Assembly: GCF_900177405.1 (NCBI RefSeq)
Contig: NZ_LT840185.1
Coordinates: 1,107,501-1,171,500, forward strand
DNA length: 64,000 nt
Reading direction: 5' to 3'
From: Allosphingosinicella indica
GTDB taxonomy: Bacteria; Pseudomonadota; Alphaproteobacteria; Sphingomonadales; Sphingomonadaceae
Part shown: piece by piece, positions 25,237-34,473 of the stretch
Layout of the letters: every line of letters starts with the position of its first letter
Numbering within the stretch: the first letter of the stretch is position 1
Notes under the pieces: generated by a model
What the model saw: only the letters and a program-made list of their open reading frames with translations
What the model was told of the DNA's origin: nothing
The model's database searches: none
Position numbers and translations under genes: made by a program

Positions 25237-27734
25237 GCGACCAGATTCACCAGCCGGTCGGGCACCACGATCACCTTGCGCGGCGGTTTGCCGTCGAGGA
25301 TGCGCACCACATTCTCCGACGCCAGCGCCATTTCCTCGATCGCCTCGCGCGAGGCCCCCTTGGGCGCGGTCAGCGTGTCGCGGAGCTTGCCGTTCACCTG
25401 CACCGCGATCGTTACCTCGTCGACCACCAACAGCGCCTCGTCGAAGGCGGGCCAGGCAGCATCGGCGATCAACCCCTCTCCGCCGCGCGCTGCCCACGCT
25501 TCCTCGGCGAGATGCGGCACCATTGGCGCGACCAGCAGCAGCAAGGTCCGAGCCGCGGCGTTGCGCGAGGCCGACGGCGGCGCCTTCTCGATCGCATTGG
25601 CGAGCTCGTAGACGTTGGCCACTGCCTTGTTGAACGCCAGCGCCTCGATATTCTCGCCCACCGCCGCGATCGTCTGATGCAGCTTGCGGTCGAGGGCCTT
25701 GTCCTCGCCGTCGGTCTGAGGGTCCGCAGCGGTCATCCGCCACAGACGCTGGACGAAGCGCCACGTTCCCTGGATGCCTTCCTCGCTCCACGCCAGATCG
25801 CGCTCGGGCGGGCTGTCGGAGAGCATGAACCAGCGCACCGCGTCGGCGCCATATTGATCGACGATCGGCTCGGGATCGACGGTGTTCTTCTTAGATTTGG
25901 ACATCTTCTCGACGCGGCCCAGCGTCACCGCCTCGCCGGTCGCGGTTACGATGCCGCCCGAAACCTCGTCGGGCGCGAGCCAGCGGCCGTCGGGCGCGCG
26001 ATAGGTCTCGTGCGTCACCATGCCCTGGGTGAAGAGCCCCGCGAAAGGCTCGGCGACATTGATCTTGCCGATGCGTTGCAGCGCGCGCGTCCAAAAGCGC
26101 GCGTAGAGCAGGTGAAGGATCGCATGCTCGACCCCGCCGATATATTGTCCCACCGGCAACCAGCTTTCCGCGACCGCCTTGTCGAACGGCTTGTCGTCCG
26201 GTTGGCTGGCGAAGCGGATGAAATACCAGGAGGAATCGACGAAGGTGTCGAGCGTGTCGGTCTCCCGCCGCGCCGCTGCGCCGCATTTCGGGCAGGGCAC
26301 ATGCTTCCAGCTCGCATGCCGATCGAGCGGGTTGCCGGGCACGTCGAAGCTGACGTCCTCCGGAAGCGTGACGGGAAGCTGGTCCTTGGGCACGCCCACC
26401 GGGCCGCAGGCGTCGCAATGGACGATCGGGATCGGCGTTCCCCAATAGCGCTGGCGTGACACGCCCCAGTCGCGCAGCCGCCAGACGGTCGTCCCCTCGC
26501 CCCAGCCATCCGCTTCGGCGCGGCGGATCACCTCGGCCTTGGCGGCCTCGACATCCAGACCGTCGAGGAAGCGCGAATTGACGATGACCCCGCCGGCGCT
26601 CTCGGCCGCGTCGCCGATCGGCGTCCCGGCGTCGTCTGCGCTAGCCGCGACGACGCGGCGGATCGGCAGGCCGTATTTGGTGGCGAACTCATGGTCGCGC
26701 TCGTCATGGCCGGGCACGCCGAAGATCGCGCCGGTGCCATAGTCCATCAGCACGAAATTGGCAATGTAGACCGGCAATTCCCATGCGGGATCAAGCGGAT
26801 GGACGGCTTTCAGACCGGTGTCGAAGCCGAGCTTCTCGGCCGTGTCCAGCTCCGCCGCGGTCGTCCCGCCCTGCTTGCACAGCGCAATGAACGCCGCCGC
26901 ATCGGGCCGGCCTTCCGCCACTTGTAGCGCGATCGGATGATCAGGCGATACCGCAACGAACGACGCGCCGAAGATGGTGTCGGGCCGCGTGGTGAAGACT
27001 TCGACGGTATCCCCTCGACCGGCGAGCGCAAACCCGAAGCGCATGCCGCGGCTCTTGCCGATCCAGTTTTCCTGCATCAGCCGGACCTTGTCGGGCCATT
27101 GATCGAGCGTGCCGAGCCCGTCGAGCAGCTCCTCGGCGAAGTCTGTGATCTTGAGGAACCACTGGCTGAGCTTGCGTCGCTCGACCAGCGCGCCCGACCG
27201 CCAGCCGCGGCCGTCGATCACCTGTTCGTTGGCGAGCACGGTCATGTCGACCGGGTCCCAATTGACCTCGCTCTCCTTGCGGTAGACGAGGCCGGCGTCG
27301 AGCAGATCGAGGAACAGCGCCTGCTCGTGCCCGTAATAAGCGGGGTCGCAGGTCGCGAGTTCGCGGCTCCAGTCGAGCGCGAAGCCGAGACGCTTCAGTT
27401 GCGCACGCATCGTCGCGATGTTCGCCCAGGTCCATTCGCCCGGATGGACCTTCTTCTCCATCGCCGCATTCTCGGCCGGCATGCCGAAGGCGTCCCACCC
27501 CATCGGGTGGAGCACTTCGAAACCTTTCATCCGGCGATAGCGCGCCAGCACGTCGCCCATCGTGTAGTTGCGGACGTGCCCCATGTGGATGCGCCCCGAT
27601 GGATAGGGGAACATCTCCAGCACATAGCTCTTGGGCTTCCCGCTCGCGTCATCGGCGTGGAACGAGCCGCGCTCTTCCCACGTCCGCTGCCAGCGCGCGT
27701 CGGCCTCGAGCGGATTGAAGCGGCTGTTCGCCAC
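25233..27734 (-). CDS. leuS: Leucyl-tRNA synthetase
   Basis: 833 residues. Class I synthetase: HIGH-type motif [13 protein letters not shown] near 45-57, a large editing domain ([25 protein letters not shown] with the editing Asp), a zinc module (HCDACGPVG and [11 protein letters not shown]) and KMSKS in [14 protein letters not shown]. Charges tRNA-Leu; a tRNA-Leu(GAG) gene lies in the same window. First gene of a leuS-lptE-holA overlap operon. Confidence 0.97.
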   Translation of the reverse strand: MANSRFNPLEADARWQRTWEERGSFHADDASGKPKSYVLEMFPYPSGRIHMGHVRNYTMGDVLARYRRMKGFEVLHPMGWDAFGMPAENAAMEKKVHPGEWTWANIATMRAQLKRLGFALDWSRELATCDPAYYGHEQALFLDLLDAGLVYRKESEVNWDPVDMTVLANEQVIDGRGWRSGALVERRKLSQWFLKITDFAEELLDGLGTLDQWPDKVRLMQENWIGKSRGMRFGFALAGRGDTVEVFTTRPDTIFGASFVAVSPDHPIALQVAEGRPDAAAFIALCKQGGTTAAELDTAEKLGFDTGLKAVHPLDPAWELPVYIANFVLMDYGTGAIFGVPGHDERDHEFATKYGLPIRRVVAASADDAGTPIGDAAESAGGVIVNSRFLDGLDVEAAKAEVIRRAEADGWGEGTTVWRLRDWGVSRQRYWGTPIPIVHCDACGPVGVPKDQLPVTLPEDVSFDVPGNPLDRHASWKHVPCPKCGAAARRETDTLDTFVDSSWYFIRFASQPDDKPFDKAVAESWLPVGQYIGGVEHAILHLLYARFWTRALQRIGKINVAEPFAGLFTQGMVTHETYRAPDGRWLAPDEVSGGIVTATGEAVTLGRVEKMSKSKKNTVDPEPIVDQYGADAVRWFMLSDSPPERDLAWSEEGIQGTWRFVQRLWRMTAADPQTDGEDKALDRKLHQTIAAVGENIEALAFNKAVANVYELANAIEKAPPSASRNAAARTLLLLVAPMVPHLAEEAWAARGGEGLIADAAWPAFDEALLVVDEVTIAVQVNGKLRDTLTAPKGASREAIEEMALASENVVRILDGKPPRKVIVVPDRLVNLVA

Positions 27735-27748
27735 GCTTTGCTCCGGGC

Positions 27749-28183
27749 TTAGCCGGCGACGGCGCTACGGCGCAGGTCGCGGGCCTTGGTCAGGATGATC
27801 TCTTCCAGCTTCTGCACGGTGGCCGCGGCGACGGGCGCCTCGATCCACTGCCCGTTCTGCAGCACCTGGCGCGAGGCGGCGACGCGCAGTGCATCGGCGC
27901 GCAGGTCGCGATCGAGGATGGTGACGGTCACCTTGGCGCGCTCGTTGGGCGATTCGGGGTTGGTGTACCAATCGGTGACGATCACGCCGCCGTTGGAATC
28001 GACCTGACCCATCGGCGCGAACGACAGCGTGTCGAGAGCGGCGCGCCACAGGTAGGAATTGACGCCGATCTGCGTCACCTGCGAGGCCGCAACCTGGCGC
28101 GGCGCCTGCTTGTTGCGATTGGCACAGGCGGGCAGCGCGATTAGGCAGACGGCGGCGAGGCCAAGGGCGGCGGCGCGAACCAT
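27749..28183 (-). CDS. DUF3576 lipoprotein
   Basis: 144 residues from ATG 28183. Lipobox [10 protein letters not shown] at 11-20, then a domain reading [54 protein letters not shown], the DUF3576 pattern of alphaproteobacterial outer-membrane or periplasmic lipoproteins. Function unknown. It precedes leuS by 14 bases and may be in its operon. Confidence 0.85.
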   Translation of the reverse strand: MVRAAALGLAAVCLIALPACANRNKQAPRQVAASQVTQIGVNSYLWRAALDTLSFAPMGQVDSNGGVIVTDWYTNPESPNERAKVTVTILDRDLRADALRVAASRQVLQNGQWIEAPVAAATVQKLEEIILTKARDLRRSAVAG

Positions 28184-28472
28184 GAAGCATTTCCTCGAAA
28201 AACTGAGACAGGGAGGCGTTAAGTTATCACCGCGCAGGCGGCAAGCCGTCTCTGCGACTCGGCAGCGCGGGCTTCGTCGCAAATCGCGGCACCCTCGCCG
28301 CTTCATCCTGTATCAATCTGCCGCTGTCATGGTGAACATATCGGGGTTCGGGGCCACAGGTTGTGGGAAAGATGCAACAGCGTGAAAGCGAATCCCGGTT
28401 AACGGACCCGAAGCGCTGGCCGGGCGTATGGAGTCGTATTAGAGCCGTATCGATCCAGGAGTCGCATAAGCG

Positions 28473-29201
28473 GTGACGAAGAAACGGGGAATGTCAGGTC
28501 TGTTGGGGGGCGCAAGCTTGGCCTTGCTCGCGCTCGTGCTGACGCCTGCCATCGCCGCAACCGTCGTGCAGTCCGGCGCCAAGGAGTCCGCCAAGCGCCC
28601 CGCGCTGTCGTTACGCTCCGCCGCCAACGGTTTCACGCCTGCCGTCGCCGATCCGCGCCTCGCTGCCGAATTCGCGCGCCGCGGGCTTTCCGCCGGCAGC
28701 TTCCGCTTCACCCCGTCGGTCTCGGCGGACAAGAGCAACAAGCCGGTCACCGTCGCGGTCCGCGCGCGTTCGATCACGCCGGGCGACACGACGCGCTCGG
28801 CCGATGGCGCGGCCGCAATCACCGCGATCACGCCCACCGCCTACAGCTTGGGCGTCTCGGTCGGCTGGAAGCGTTTCGCGCTTTCGGGCGACGTCTCCAA
28901 GTTTGACGGCGGCGTGCTGCCGGGCCGCGAATCGGCGGAAGTTGGCGTCAGCTACAGCCCGACGCGCAACTTCACCGGCCGCGTGGCGGTGGGTGCCGAG
29001 CGCGCCAACGACGTGCTGCCGCGCCTCAACCCGGTCGACAGCAGCTATTCGCTCGACGTCGGCGGCACCTATTCGATCGCGCGCAACATCGATGTCACCG
29101 GCGGCGTCCGCTACCAGATCGATCGCGATCGCCTGCAGCCGCTCACCGACGATCGCCGCGACAGCCAGGCGCTCTACGTCGGCACCGCCTTCCGCTTCTA
29201 A
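28473..29201 (+). CDS. Small exported beta-barrel (porin-like) protein
   Basis: 242 residues from GTG 28473, with AGGAG about 12 bases upstream. A signal peptide (LALLALVLTPAIAA) precedes a basic linker, and the last about 120 residues alternate in beta-strand fashion (YSLGVSVGWKRFALSGDVSKF, EVGVSYSPTRNFTGRVAVG, YSLDVGGTYSIARNIDVTGGV) ending in Phe (GTAFRF), the outer-membrane insertion signal. It is likely a small outer-membrane barrel of unknown substrate. Confidence 0.72.
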   Translation: MTKKRGMSGLLGGASLALLALVLTPAIAATVVQSGAKESAKRPALSLRSAANGFTPAVADPRLAAEFARRGLSAGSFRFTPSVSADKSNKPVTVAVRARSITPGDTTRSADGAAAITAITPTAYSLGVSVGWKRFALSGDVSKFDGGVLPGRESAEVGVSYSPTRNFTGRVAVGAERANDVLPRLNPVDSSYSLDVGGTYSIARNIDVTGGVRYQIDRDRLQPLTDDRRDSQALYVGTAFRF

Positions 29202-29228
29202 GCGGACGCGCTTCTCCCAGCACCGACC

Positions 29229-29304
29229 GTCATTCCGGCGAAAGCCGGAATCCCTTTTCTTGCGTCTTTGAAGGAATGAGATCCCGGCTTTTCGCCGGGA
29301 TGAC
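29229..29304. repeat. Pair of REP hairpins between convergent genes
   Basis: Two stems in opposed order: ATTCCGGC-GAAA-GCCGGAAT (29232-29251) and ATCCCGGC-TTTTC-GCCGGGAT (29281-29301). The pair sits between the stop codons of the convergent barrel and PBP genes and could serve as a bidirectional terminator. Confidence 0.8.
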
Positions 29305-29313
29305 AGGCCCAGC

Positions 29314-31542
29314 CTAGAAGTCCTGAGGCTGCTCGGCCGGGCGGCGCTGGTCCTGCGGCGGCACGTCGTTGCGCTGTCGGCCCTGCTGTGGCGGCGGTGC
29401 CGGCGGTGGCGGGCGGTTGCGACCGATCGCGCGGTCGAGCCATTCCTGATCGAGCCGGTCGCCCTCGCGCCGGTTCTGTACGCGCGGGTCGCGGCTGTCA
29501 CGAGGGAAGTCGCGCGGATCGCGCGGATCGCGCGAATCGAGGATCGGCGGCGACAGGCGTCCGTCGCGGCCAGGCGGCAGCGTCTCGGGCGGAGCGCCGG
29601 GGGGCAGGCTGCCGTCCTCCGGGAAAGGCGGGCCATAATCGGGGCCGCCGCCGATCGGGTTGCCGTCGGGATCGACCATCATGAAATTGTCTGGCTCGCC
29701 GTACCAGGCTTCCTCGTCGGGCTCGGTCTGCCAGTCGGGCAGGGTGACCTCGATGTCGAACGCTTCCACCGGCCGCTTGGCGACCGCGGTGGACATGAAA
29801 TCGCGGAACGCGGCGGCGGGCGCGCGGCCGCCCTGCAGCCCGGGAATCGCCTTGGCATCGTCGCGGCCCATCCACACGCCGGTGGTGATCCCGCTCGAGA
29901 AGCCGACGAACCAGCCGTCCTTGTTGGAGCTGGTGGTGCCGGTCTTGCCCGCCACCGGCCGGCCGATCTGCGCGGCGCGCCCGGTGCCGGTGAGCACCGC
30001 GGACTGGAGCAGGTCGGTCATCTGCGCCGCCACCCATGGCGTCAGCAGCACGCGCGAATCGTCCGATTCATGCTGGTAGAGCAGCTGCCCCTCGCCGGTC
30101 GTCACGCGACGGATGCCATAGGGCACCACTGCGACGCCCTTGCGCGAGACCGAGGCGAAGGCGCGCGTCATGTCGAGCAGCCGCGCCTCCGATGTGCCGA
30201 GCACCATCGACGGCGTCGTGTTGACCGGCGTGGTGATCCCCATCCGCTGCGCCATGTCGGCGACGTTGCGGAAGCCGACTTCCTGGCCGAGCTTCGCCGA
30301 TACCGTGTTGACCGACCGCGAAAAGGCTTCGCGGAGGCTGATTGGGCCGGAGAAGCTGCGGCTGGAATTGCGCGGACTCCAGCCGCCGATCGTTACCGGG
30401 CCGTCGACCACCGTGTCCGACGGCGTATGGCCGGCTTCGAGCGCGGCGAGATAGACGAACAATTTGAACGCCGATCCCGGCTGCCGCACCGCCTGCGTCG
30501 CGCGGTTGTAGAGCGACGAGACATAGTCCCGCCCACCGACCATCGCGCGGACCGATCCGTCACGGTCCAGCGCCACGAGCGCGCCTTGTGCGCCCGACGG
30601 CGTATTGGCGTTGATCGCGCGATCGGCGGCGCGCTGCATTTCCAGATCGAGCGTGGTCCACACCTCGATCGGCGCGGTGGTCTCGTCGATCAGCGTGTCA
30701 AGCTGCGGCAGCACCCAATCGGTGAAATAGCGGACGCTGTTCTGCCGCGGGGTGGGGACGAACTTGACGTCGGCGGGCGCGGCGGACGCGGCCTCGACCG
30801 GCGTCACGTCGCCATTCTCGACCATGGCGCGGATGACGACGCCGGCGCGGCCCTTGGCGGCTTCCGCATCGGCGGTCGGTGAATAGTTGGAGGGCGCCTT
30901 GACCAGCCCGGCGATGATCGCCGCTTCGGAGAGGCTCAGCTCCTTGGCGCTATGCCCATAGAAGCGCCGCGCCGCGGCATCGATGCCATAGGCGCCGCCG
31001 CCGAAATAGACGCGGTTGAGGTAGAGCTCGAGGATCTGCTCCTTCGAGAAGCGCCGCTCGATCGCCAGCGCCAGGATCGCCTCGCGGATCTTGCGGCCGA
31101 AGGTGCGGCTGTTGGTGAGGAAGATGTTGCGGGCGAGCTGCTGGGTGATCGTCGATCCGCCCTGCGCCCAATGGCCGCGCTCTACGCGGACCTTGGCGGC
31201 GCGCACGATGCCGAGCGGATCGACGCCGGGGTGCGAGAGGAAGCGGCGGTCCTCCACCGCGATCATCGCGTCGCGCATCACCTCTGGGATCTGCGCATAG
31301 GGCAGCCATTCGCCGAAGCTCGGCCCCAGCGCCAGCATGACCGTCCCGTCGGCGGCGCGCACCCGGATCATCTGGCCGAGATCGTCGCGCTTCCGGAGTT
31401 CGCCGTAGGATGGAAGCGAGTTCATCGCGACGAGCACCGCGACGATCAGCGCGATCAGCCCGACGAGCCCGCCGTAGATGGCGGTCTTGAGCATGATCGA
31501 CAGCGTGCGGCGCAATTTGGAAGGGGAAGCATTACTGGCCAT
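29314..31542 (-). CDS. Class A penicillin-binding protein (PBP1A family)
   Basis: 742 residues. One membrane helix (about 20-40), then a GT51 glycosyltransferase with AVEDRRFLSHPGVD, GGSTITQQLARN and ILELYLNRVYFGGGAYGI, then a transpeptidase with the active-site PGSAFKLF (SxxK), SRSVNTVS (SxN) and AGKTGTT. It polymerises and crosslinks peptidoglycan. The last about 120 residues are an acidic/proline-rich tail containing a repeated RDPRDPRD block encoded by a 9-bp tandem repeat near 29512-29538, then a Pro/Gln-rich end. Confidence 0.93.
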   Translation of the reverse strand: MASNASPSKLRRTLSIMLKTAIYGGLVGLIALIVAVLVAMNSLPSYGELRKRDDLGQMIRVRAADGTVMLALGPSFGEWLPYAQIPEVMRDAMIAVEDRRFLSHPGVDPLGIVRAAKVRVERGHWAQGGSTITQQLARNIFLTNSRTFGRKIREAILALAIERRFSKEQILELYLNRVYFGGGAYGIDAAARRFYGHSAKELSLSEAAIIAGLVKAPSNYSPTADAEAAKGRAGVVIRAMVENGDVTPVEAASAAPADVKFVPTPRQNSVRYFTDWVLPQLDTLIDETTAPIEVWTTLDLEMQRAADRAINANTPSGAQGALVALDRDGSVRAMVGGRDYVSSLYNRATQAVRQPGSAFKLFVYLAALEAGHTPSDTVVDGPVTIGGWSPRNSSRSFSGPISLREAFSRSVNTVSAKLGQEVGFRNVADMAQRMGITTPVNTTPSMVLGTSEARLLDMTRAFASVSRKGVAVVPYGIRRVTTGEGQLLYQHESDDSRVLLTPWVAAQMTDLLQSAVLTGTGRAAQIGRPVAGKTGTTSSNKDGWFVGFSSGITTGVWMGRDDAKAIPGLQGGRAPAAAFRDFMSTAVAKRPVEAFDIEVTLPDWQTEPDEEAWYGEPDNFMMVDPDGNPIGGGPDYGPPFPEDGSLPPGAPPETLPPGRDGRLSPPILDSRDPRDPRDFPRDSRDPRVQNRREGDRLDQEWLDRAIGRNRPPPPAPPPQQGRQRNDVPPQDQRRPAEQPQDF

Positions 31543-31669
31543 CGCGCGTCAGCGATAAGGGGTGACGCGGGGCCTCACAAGCAAATCGCGCGCAGCCCGG
31601 CCCGCGGGCAAGTCGTGCGGCACGACTTCGCTCTGGCCGCGCCCGGCGATTTGCCGCACAATCGCGGGC

Positions 31670-32842
31670 ATGGCCACCTTGCTCCGCAACGCCCCCGAAG
31701 CCGATCCCGATGCCGACTGGAGCCTTCCCGGCTGGCTCTATCACGATGCCGAATATTTCCGGGTAGAGATGGCGCGCGTCCTCCGCCCCTCGTGGCAGAT
31801 CGTCTGCCATGAAAGCGAGATACCGGCAACGGGCGATTGGCGGACAATCGACTATCTCGGCGAGAGCGTGATCGTCATCCGCGGCCAGGACGGTGCGGTC
31901 CGCGCCTTCCACAACATCTGCCGCCACCGCGGATCGCGGCTGCTCGACGGCACCGACGGCTGCGCCAAACGGCTCGTCTGCCCCTATCATGCGTGGAGCT
32001 ATGCCGCGGACGGGCGTCTGACCGGCGTCCCTTCCGCAGACGATTATCCGGCGCTCGACAAGAGCGCGCTCGGGCTGCTCCCGGTCGAGATGGAGGCGTG
32101 GCGCGGCTTCCTCTTCGTGCGGCTGGAGGGCGGCGGCCCCTCGGTCGCGGCGATGATGGCGCCGTATGAAGCGGAGATCGCGCCCTATCGCTTCGAGGAT
32201 CTGCGCGCGATCGGCCGCGTCACGATCCGCCCACGCGACGTCAATTGGAAGAATGTCGCCGACAATTATTCGGATGGTCTGCACATCCCGGTTGCGCATC
32301 CCGGCCTCACCCGCCTGTTCGGCAAGAGCTATGCGGTCGAGGCGGAGGCGCATGTCGATCGCATGTCGGGCGAGCTCATCGACCGGCAGTCCGCCAACGT
32401 CTCGGAGCGCGCCTATCAGCGTTATCTGCCGCCGGTGCCGCATCTGCCGGCGGAGGCGCAGACGCGCTGGCTCTATTACAAGCTCTGGCCCAACGTCGCG
32501 TTCGACATCTATCCCGATCAGGTCGATTTCATGCAGTTCCTGCCGGTCTCGCCGACGGTTACGATGATCCGCGAGATCGCCTATGCGATCCCCGACGACC
32601 GGCGGGAGATGAAGGCTTCGCGCTACCTCAACTGGCGGATCAACCGCCGCGTCAATGCCGAAGACACCGAGCTTATCCGCCGCGTCCAGCGCGGCATGGA
32701 ATCGCCCGCTTATGTGCCGGGGCCGCTGGGGCGGAGCGAGGTATCGCTGAGGAGTTTCACGGCGAAGCTCCGCCGCCTCATCCCGGAAGCGCGTCTCCAC
32801 CATCCGCCGCCGCCGGGCTGGAGCGGCGCGCGCGGCGCATGA
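31670..32842 (+). CDS. Rieske-type aromatic ring-hydroxylating oxygenase alpha subunit
   Basis: 390 residues. Rieske cluster ligands CRHRG and CPYHAW; the mononuclear iron site is in VADNYSDGLHIPVAHPGL (Asn/Asp plus two His). No beta subunit, ferredoxin or reductase gene is adjacent. Orphan members of this group often act as O- or N-demethylases or on choline-like amines; the substrate cannot be read here. ATG 31670 gives the usual N-terminus; the frame is open upstream. The 3' end overlaps the convergent permease gene by 65 bases. Confidence 0.85.
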   Translation: MATLLRNAPEADPDADWSLPGWLYHDAEYFRVEMARVLRPSWQIVCHESEIPATGDWRTIDYLGESVIVIRGQDGAVRAFHNICRHRGSRLLDGTDGCAKRLVCPYHAWSYAADGRLTGVPSADDYPALDKSALGLLPVEMEAWRGFLFVRLEGGGPSVAAMMAPYEAEIAPYRFEDLRAIGRVTIRPRDVNWKNVADNYSDGLHIPVAHPGLTRLFGKSYAVEAEAHVDRMSGELIDRQSANVSERAYQRYLPPVPHLPAEAQTRWLYYKLWPNVAFDIYPDQVDFMQFLPVSPTVTMIREIAYAIPDDRREMKASRYLNWRINRRVNAEDTELIRRVQRGMESPAYVPGPLGRSEVSLRSFTAKLRRLIPEARLHHPPPPGWSGARGA

Positions 32843-34118
32843 CGAGATAGACGGGCAGCGCTGCCCCGGTCATCGCCAGACTCCACAGGCTCGCCTCGAT
32901 TCCGGCGCCGTGGAACGCCCACAGTGCATAAGCGAGCGCCGCCAACGCGACGGCGATCATGGCCGGCGGCGCGGCAATCCTGCCGAACCGCGCGAGCTTC
33001 AGCCAGGCGAGCACGCAGGCGAGATAGAAGATCAGCGTCACCGAGGTCGTCACCAGCAGCATGAACTGGAACAGCCCGGCGAGATCGCGCGAGTAATTGG
33101 CGAGCACCACGATGCTGGCGAGAGTGCTCGAGACGATATGGATGCGGTGCGGCGCCCCGCGCCGGTTGAGCTTCGCCGTCCAGTCCGGCAGCAGCCCGTG
33201 CCGCGCCAGCGTGAACGGCATTTCGGCCTGCAGCAGGATGAACCCGTTGAGCGCGCCGAGCGCAGCAATCGCAACGAAGATCGCCACTAACGGGCCGAGC
33301 GCGGGATCGACGAGCGTCCCAAAGAAGGTCGCGAACGGGGAGGTGGAGGTCACCACCGTTTCCGGGGGCAGCATCAGCGTCACCGCCGAGCCCGCGAGCA
33401 GGTAAAGTATGCCCGTGATCAGCACCCCGGTCAGCACGGCGCGCGGCACCGTACGTTCCGGGTCCTTGGCGCGGTCGCCCGCCACCATCGCGCTCTCGAA
33501 CCCGAGCATGGCGAAAAGCGTGAGCGTCGCAGCGCCACCGATCGCAGCGCCGGTGACCGGCACGGAGTTATGCGCGACGGGCGCCGCCGTCCCGCTGCCG
33601 AAGAGCCAGACGGCGACCAGGATGACGCCGACCAGCGGCACGACCTTCAGCAGCAGCGTCACGATCTGCACGCCGCCCGCGGTGCGGACGCCGCGGCAGT
33701 TGATCAGCGTGAACAGCCAGACCAGCGCGACGGCCACCGCCGCCGGCACGCCCGGTGCGGCGAGCGCGGGCCAGACCGCGGCGAGATTGCTGACCGCAGC
33801 GATGGCAAGTGTCGCGTTGGTGACCCAGCAGGATATCCAGTAGCTCCACGCGACGACGAAGCCGGTGCCGGCGCCAAAGGCGGCAGCGGGATAGGAATAA
33901 GGCGCGCAGTCCCCCGCCCGCCCTTTGCCGAGGCGCATCAGCACGGCGACCAGGCAGAGCGTGCCGACGATCGTCACCAGCCAGCCGTAAAAGGAGTTCC
34001 AGCCGAGCGGCGCGAGGCTCACCGGGAGCAGGAACACGCCCGATCCGATCATCCCGCCGACGACCAGCGCCACGCACATCGCGAAACCGAGCTGTCGCTC
34101 CGGAACTGCGTTCGTCAT
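32778..34118 (-). CDS. APC-superfamily amino-acid/polyamine permease
   Basis: 446 residues with about 12 membrane helices. The first helix has the unwound substrate motif GGMIGSGVFLLP, and the sixth region reads TLFAMLGFESAMVAGDRAKDPERTVPRA, which are signatures of the APC family. AdiC/CadB/PotE-like arrangement suggests an antiporter, but direction and substrate are unknown. The ATG at 34118 fits the family; a longer open frame to 34289 lacks similarity. Confidence 0.85.
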   Translation of the reverse strand: MTNAVPERQLGFAMCVALVVGGMIGSGVFLLPVSLAPLGWNSFYGWLVTIVGTLCLVAVLMRLGKGRAGDCAPYSYPAAAFGAGTGFVVAWSYWISCWVTNATLAIAAVSNLAAVWPALAAPGVPAAVAVALVWLFTLINCRGVRTAGGVQIVTLLLKVVPLVGVILVAVWLFGSGTAAPVAHNSVPVTGAAIGGAATLTLFAMLGFESAMVAGDRAKDPERTVPRAVLTGVLITGILYLLAGSAVTLMLPPETVVTSTSPFATFFGTLVDPALGPLVAIFVAIAALGALNGFILLQAEMPFTLARHGLLPDWTAKLNRRGAPHRIHIVSSTLASIVVLANYSRDLAGLFQFMLLVTTSVTLIFYLACVLAWLKLARFGRIAAPPAMIAVALAALAYALWAFHGAGIEASLWSLAMTGAALPVYLVMRRARRSSPAAADGGDALPG

Positions 34119-34259
34119 GGCCCTGCCCCCGCCTGGAGGGCGAACATGAACCTGTCGATCGGCGAAGGCAAAGGCTGAATTGGGAGGCGCCACGTCGTGC
34201 ATCAGGCGGCGGCCGGACCCCGGCTTTCGCCGGGGTTCATCACCAGGTTTCAGGATAAG
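34119..34259. other. Gap between the permease gene and tRNA-Leu, with one REP hairpin
   Basis: Contains a 10-codon reading frame (34146-34178, preceded by GGAGGG) that I do not call a gene, and the stem CCCCGGC-TTTC-GCCGGGG at 34218-34235, which belongs to the same repeat family as 11750 and may end the tRNA transcript. Confidence 0.5.
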
Positions 34260-34346
34260 TGGTGCGGTCGAGAAGACTCGAACTTCCACGGCCTTTCGGC
34301 CACAACGACCTCAACGTTGCGCGTCTACCAGTTCCGCCACGACCGC
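34260..34346 (-). tRNA. tRNA-Leu (GAG anticodon), CCA encoded
   Basis: Read on the minus strand: acceptor GCGGTCG pairs with CGACCGC; D-arm GTGGCGGAACTGGTAGACGC; anticodon stem CAACG/CGTTG around TTGAGGT, anticodon GAG (decodes CUC/CUU); a long variable arm typical of class II tRNA; T-arm with GTTCGAGTC. The discriminator A and CCA are encoded at 34260-34263. Confidence 0.96.
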
Positions 34347-34473
34347 ACATCATGAAACGGCCCCGCATGCGCGAGGCCCTGGCAAGGCCCGCGCCTCTAG
34401 CAAAGGGTTGGGGGGCGCGCAATGGTGGTTTCGGAAGTCGCCGCTGCCCGCGGATTTCCGGCGGCCGCGTCGT

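Noticed and set aside
34146-34178. Ten-codon ORF with a good ribosome-binding site
   Set aside because: Too short, no downstream attenuator structure and no informative codon run; the following sequence is a REP hairpin and a tRNA on the other strand.
34260-34346. tRNA-Leu as an integration site for a mobile element
   Set aside because: No integrase, no direct repeat of the tRNA 3' end and ordinary metabolic genes on both sides.
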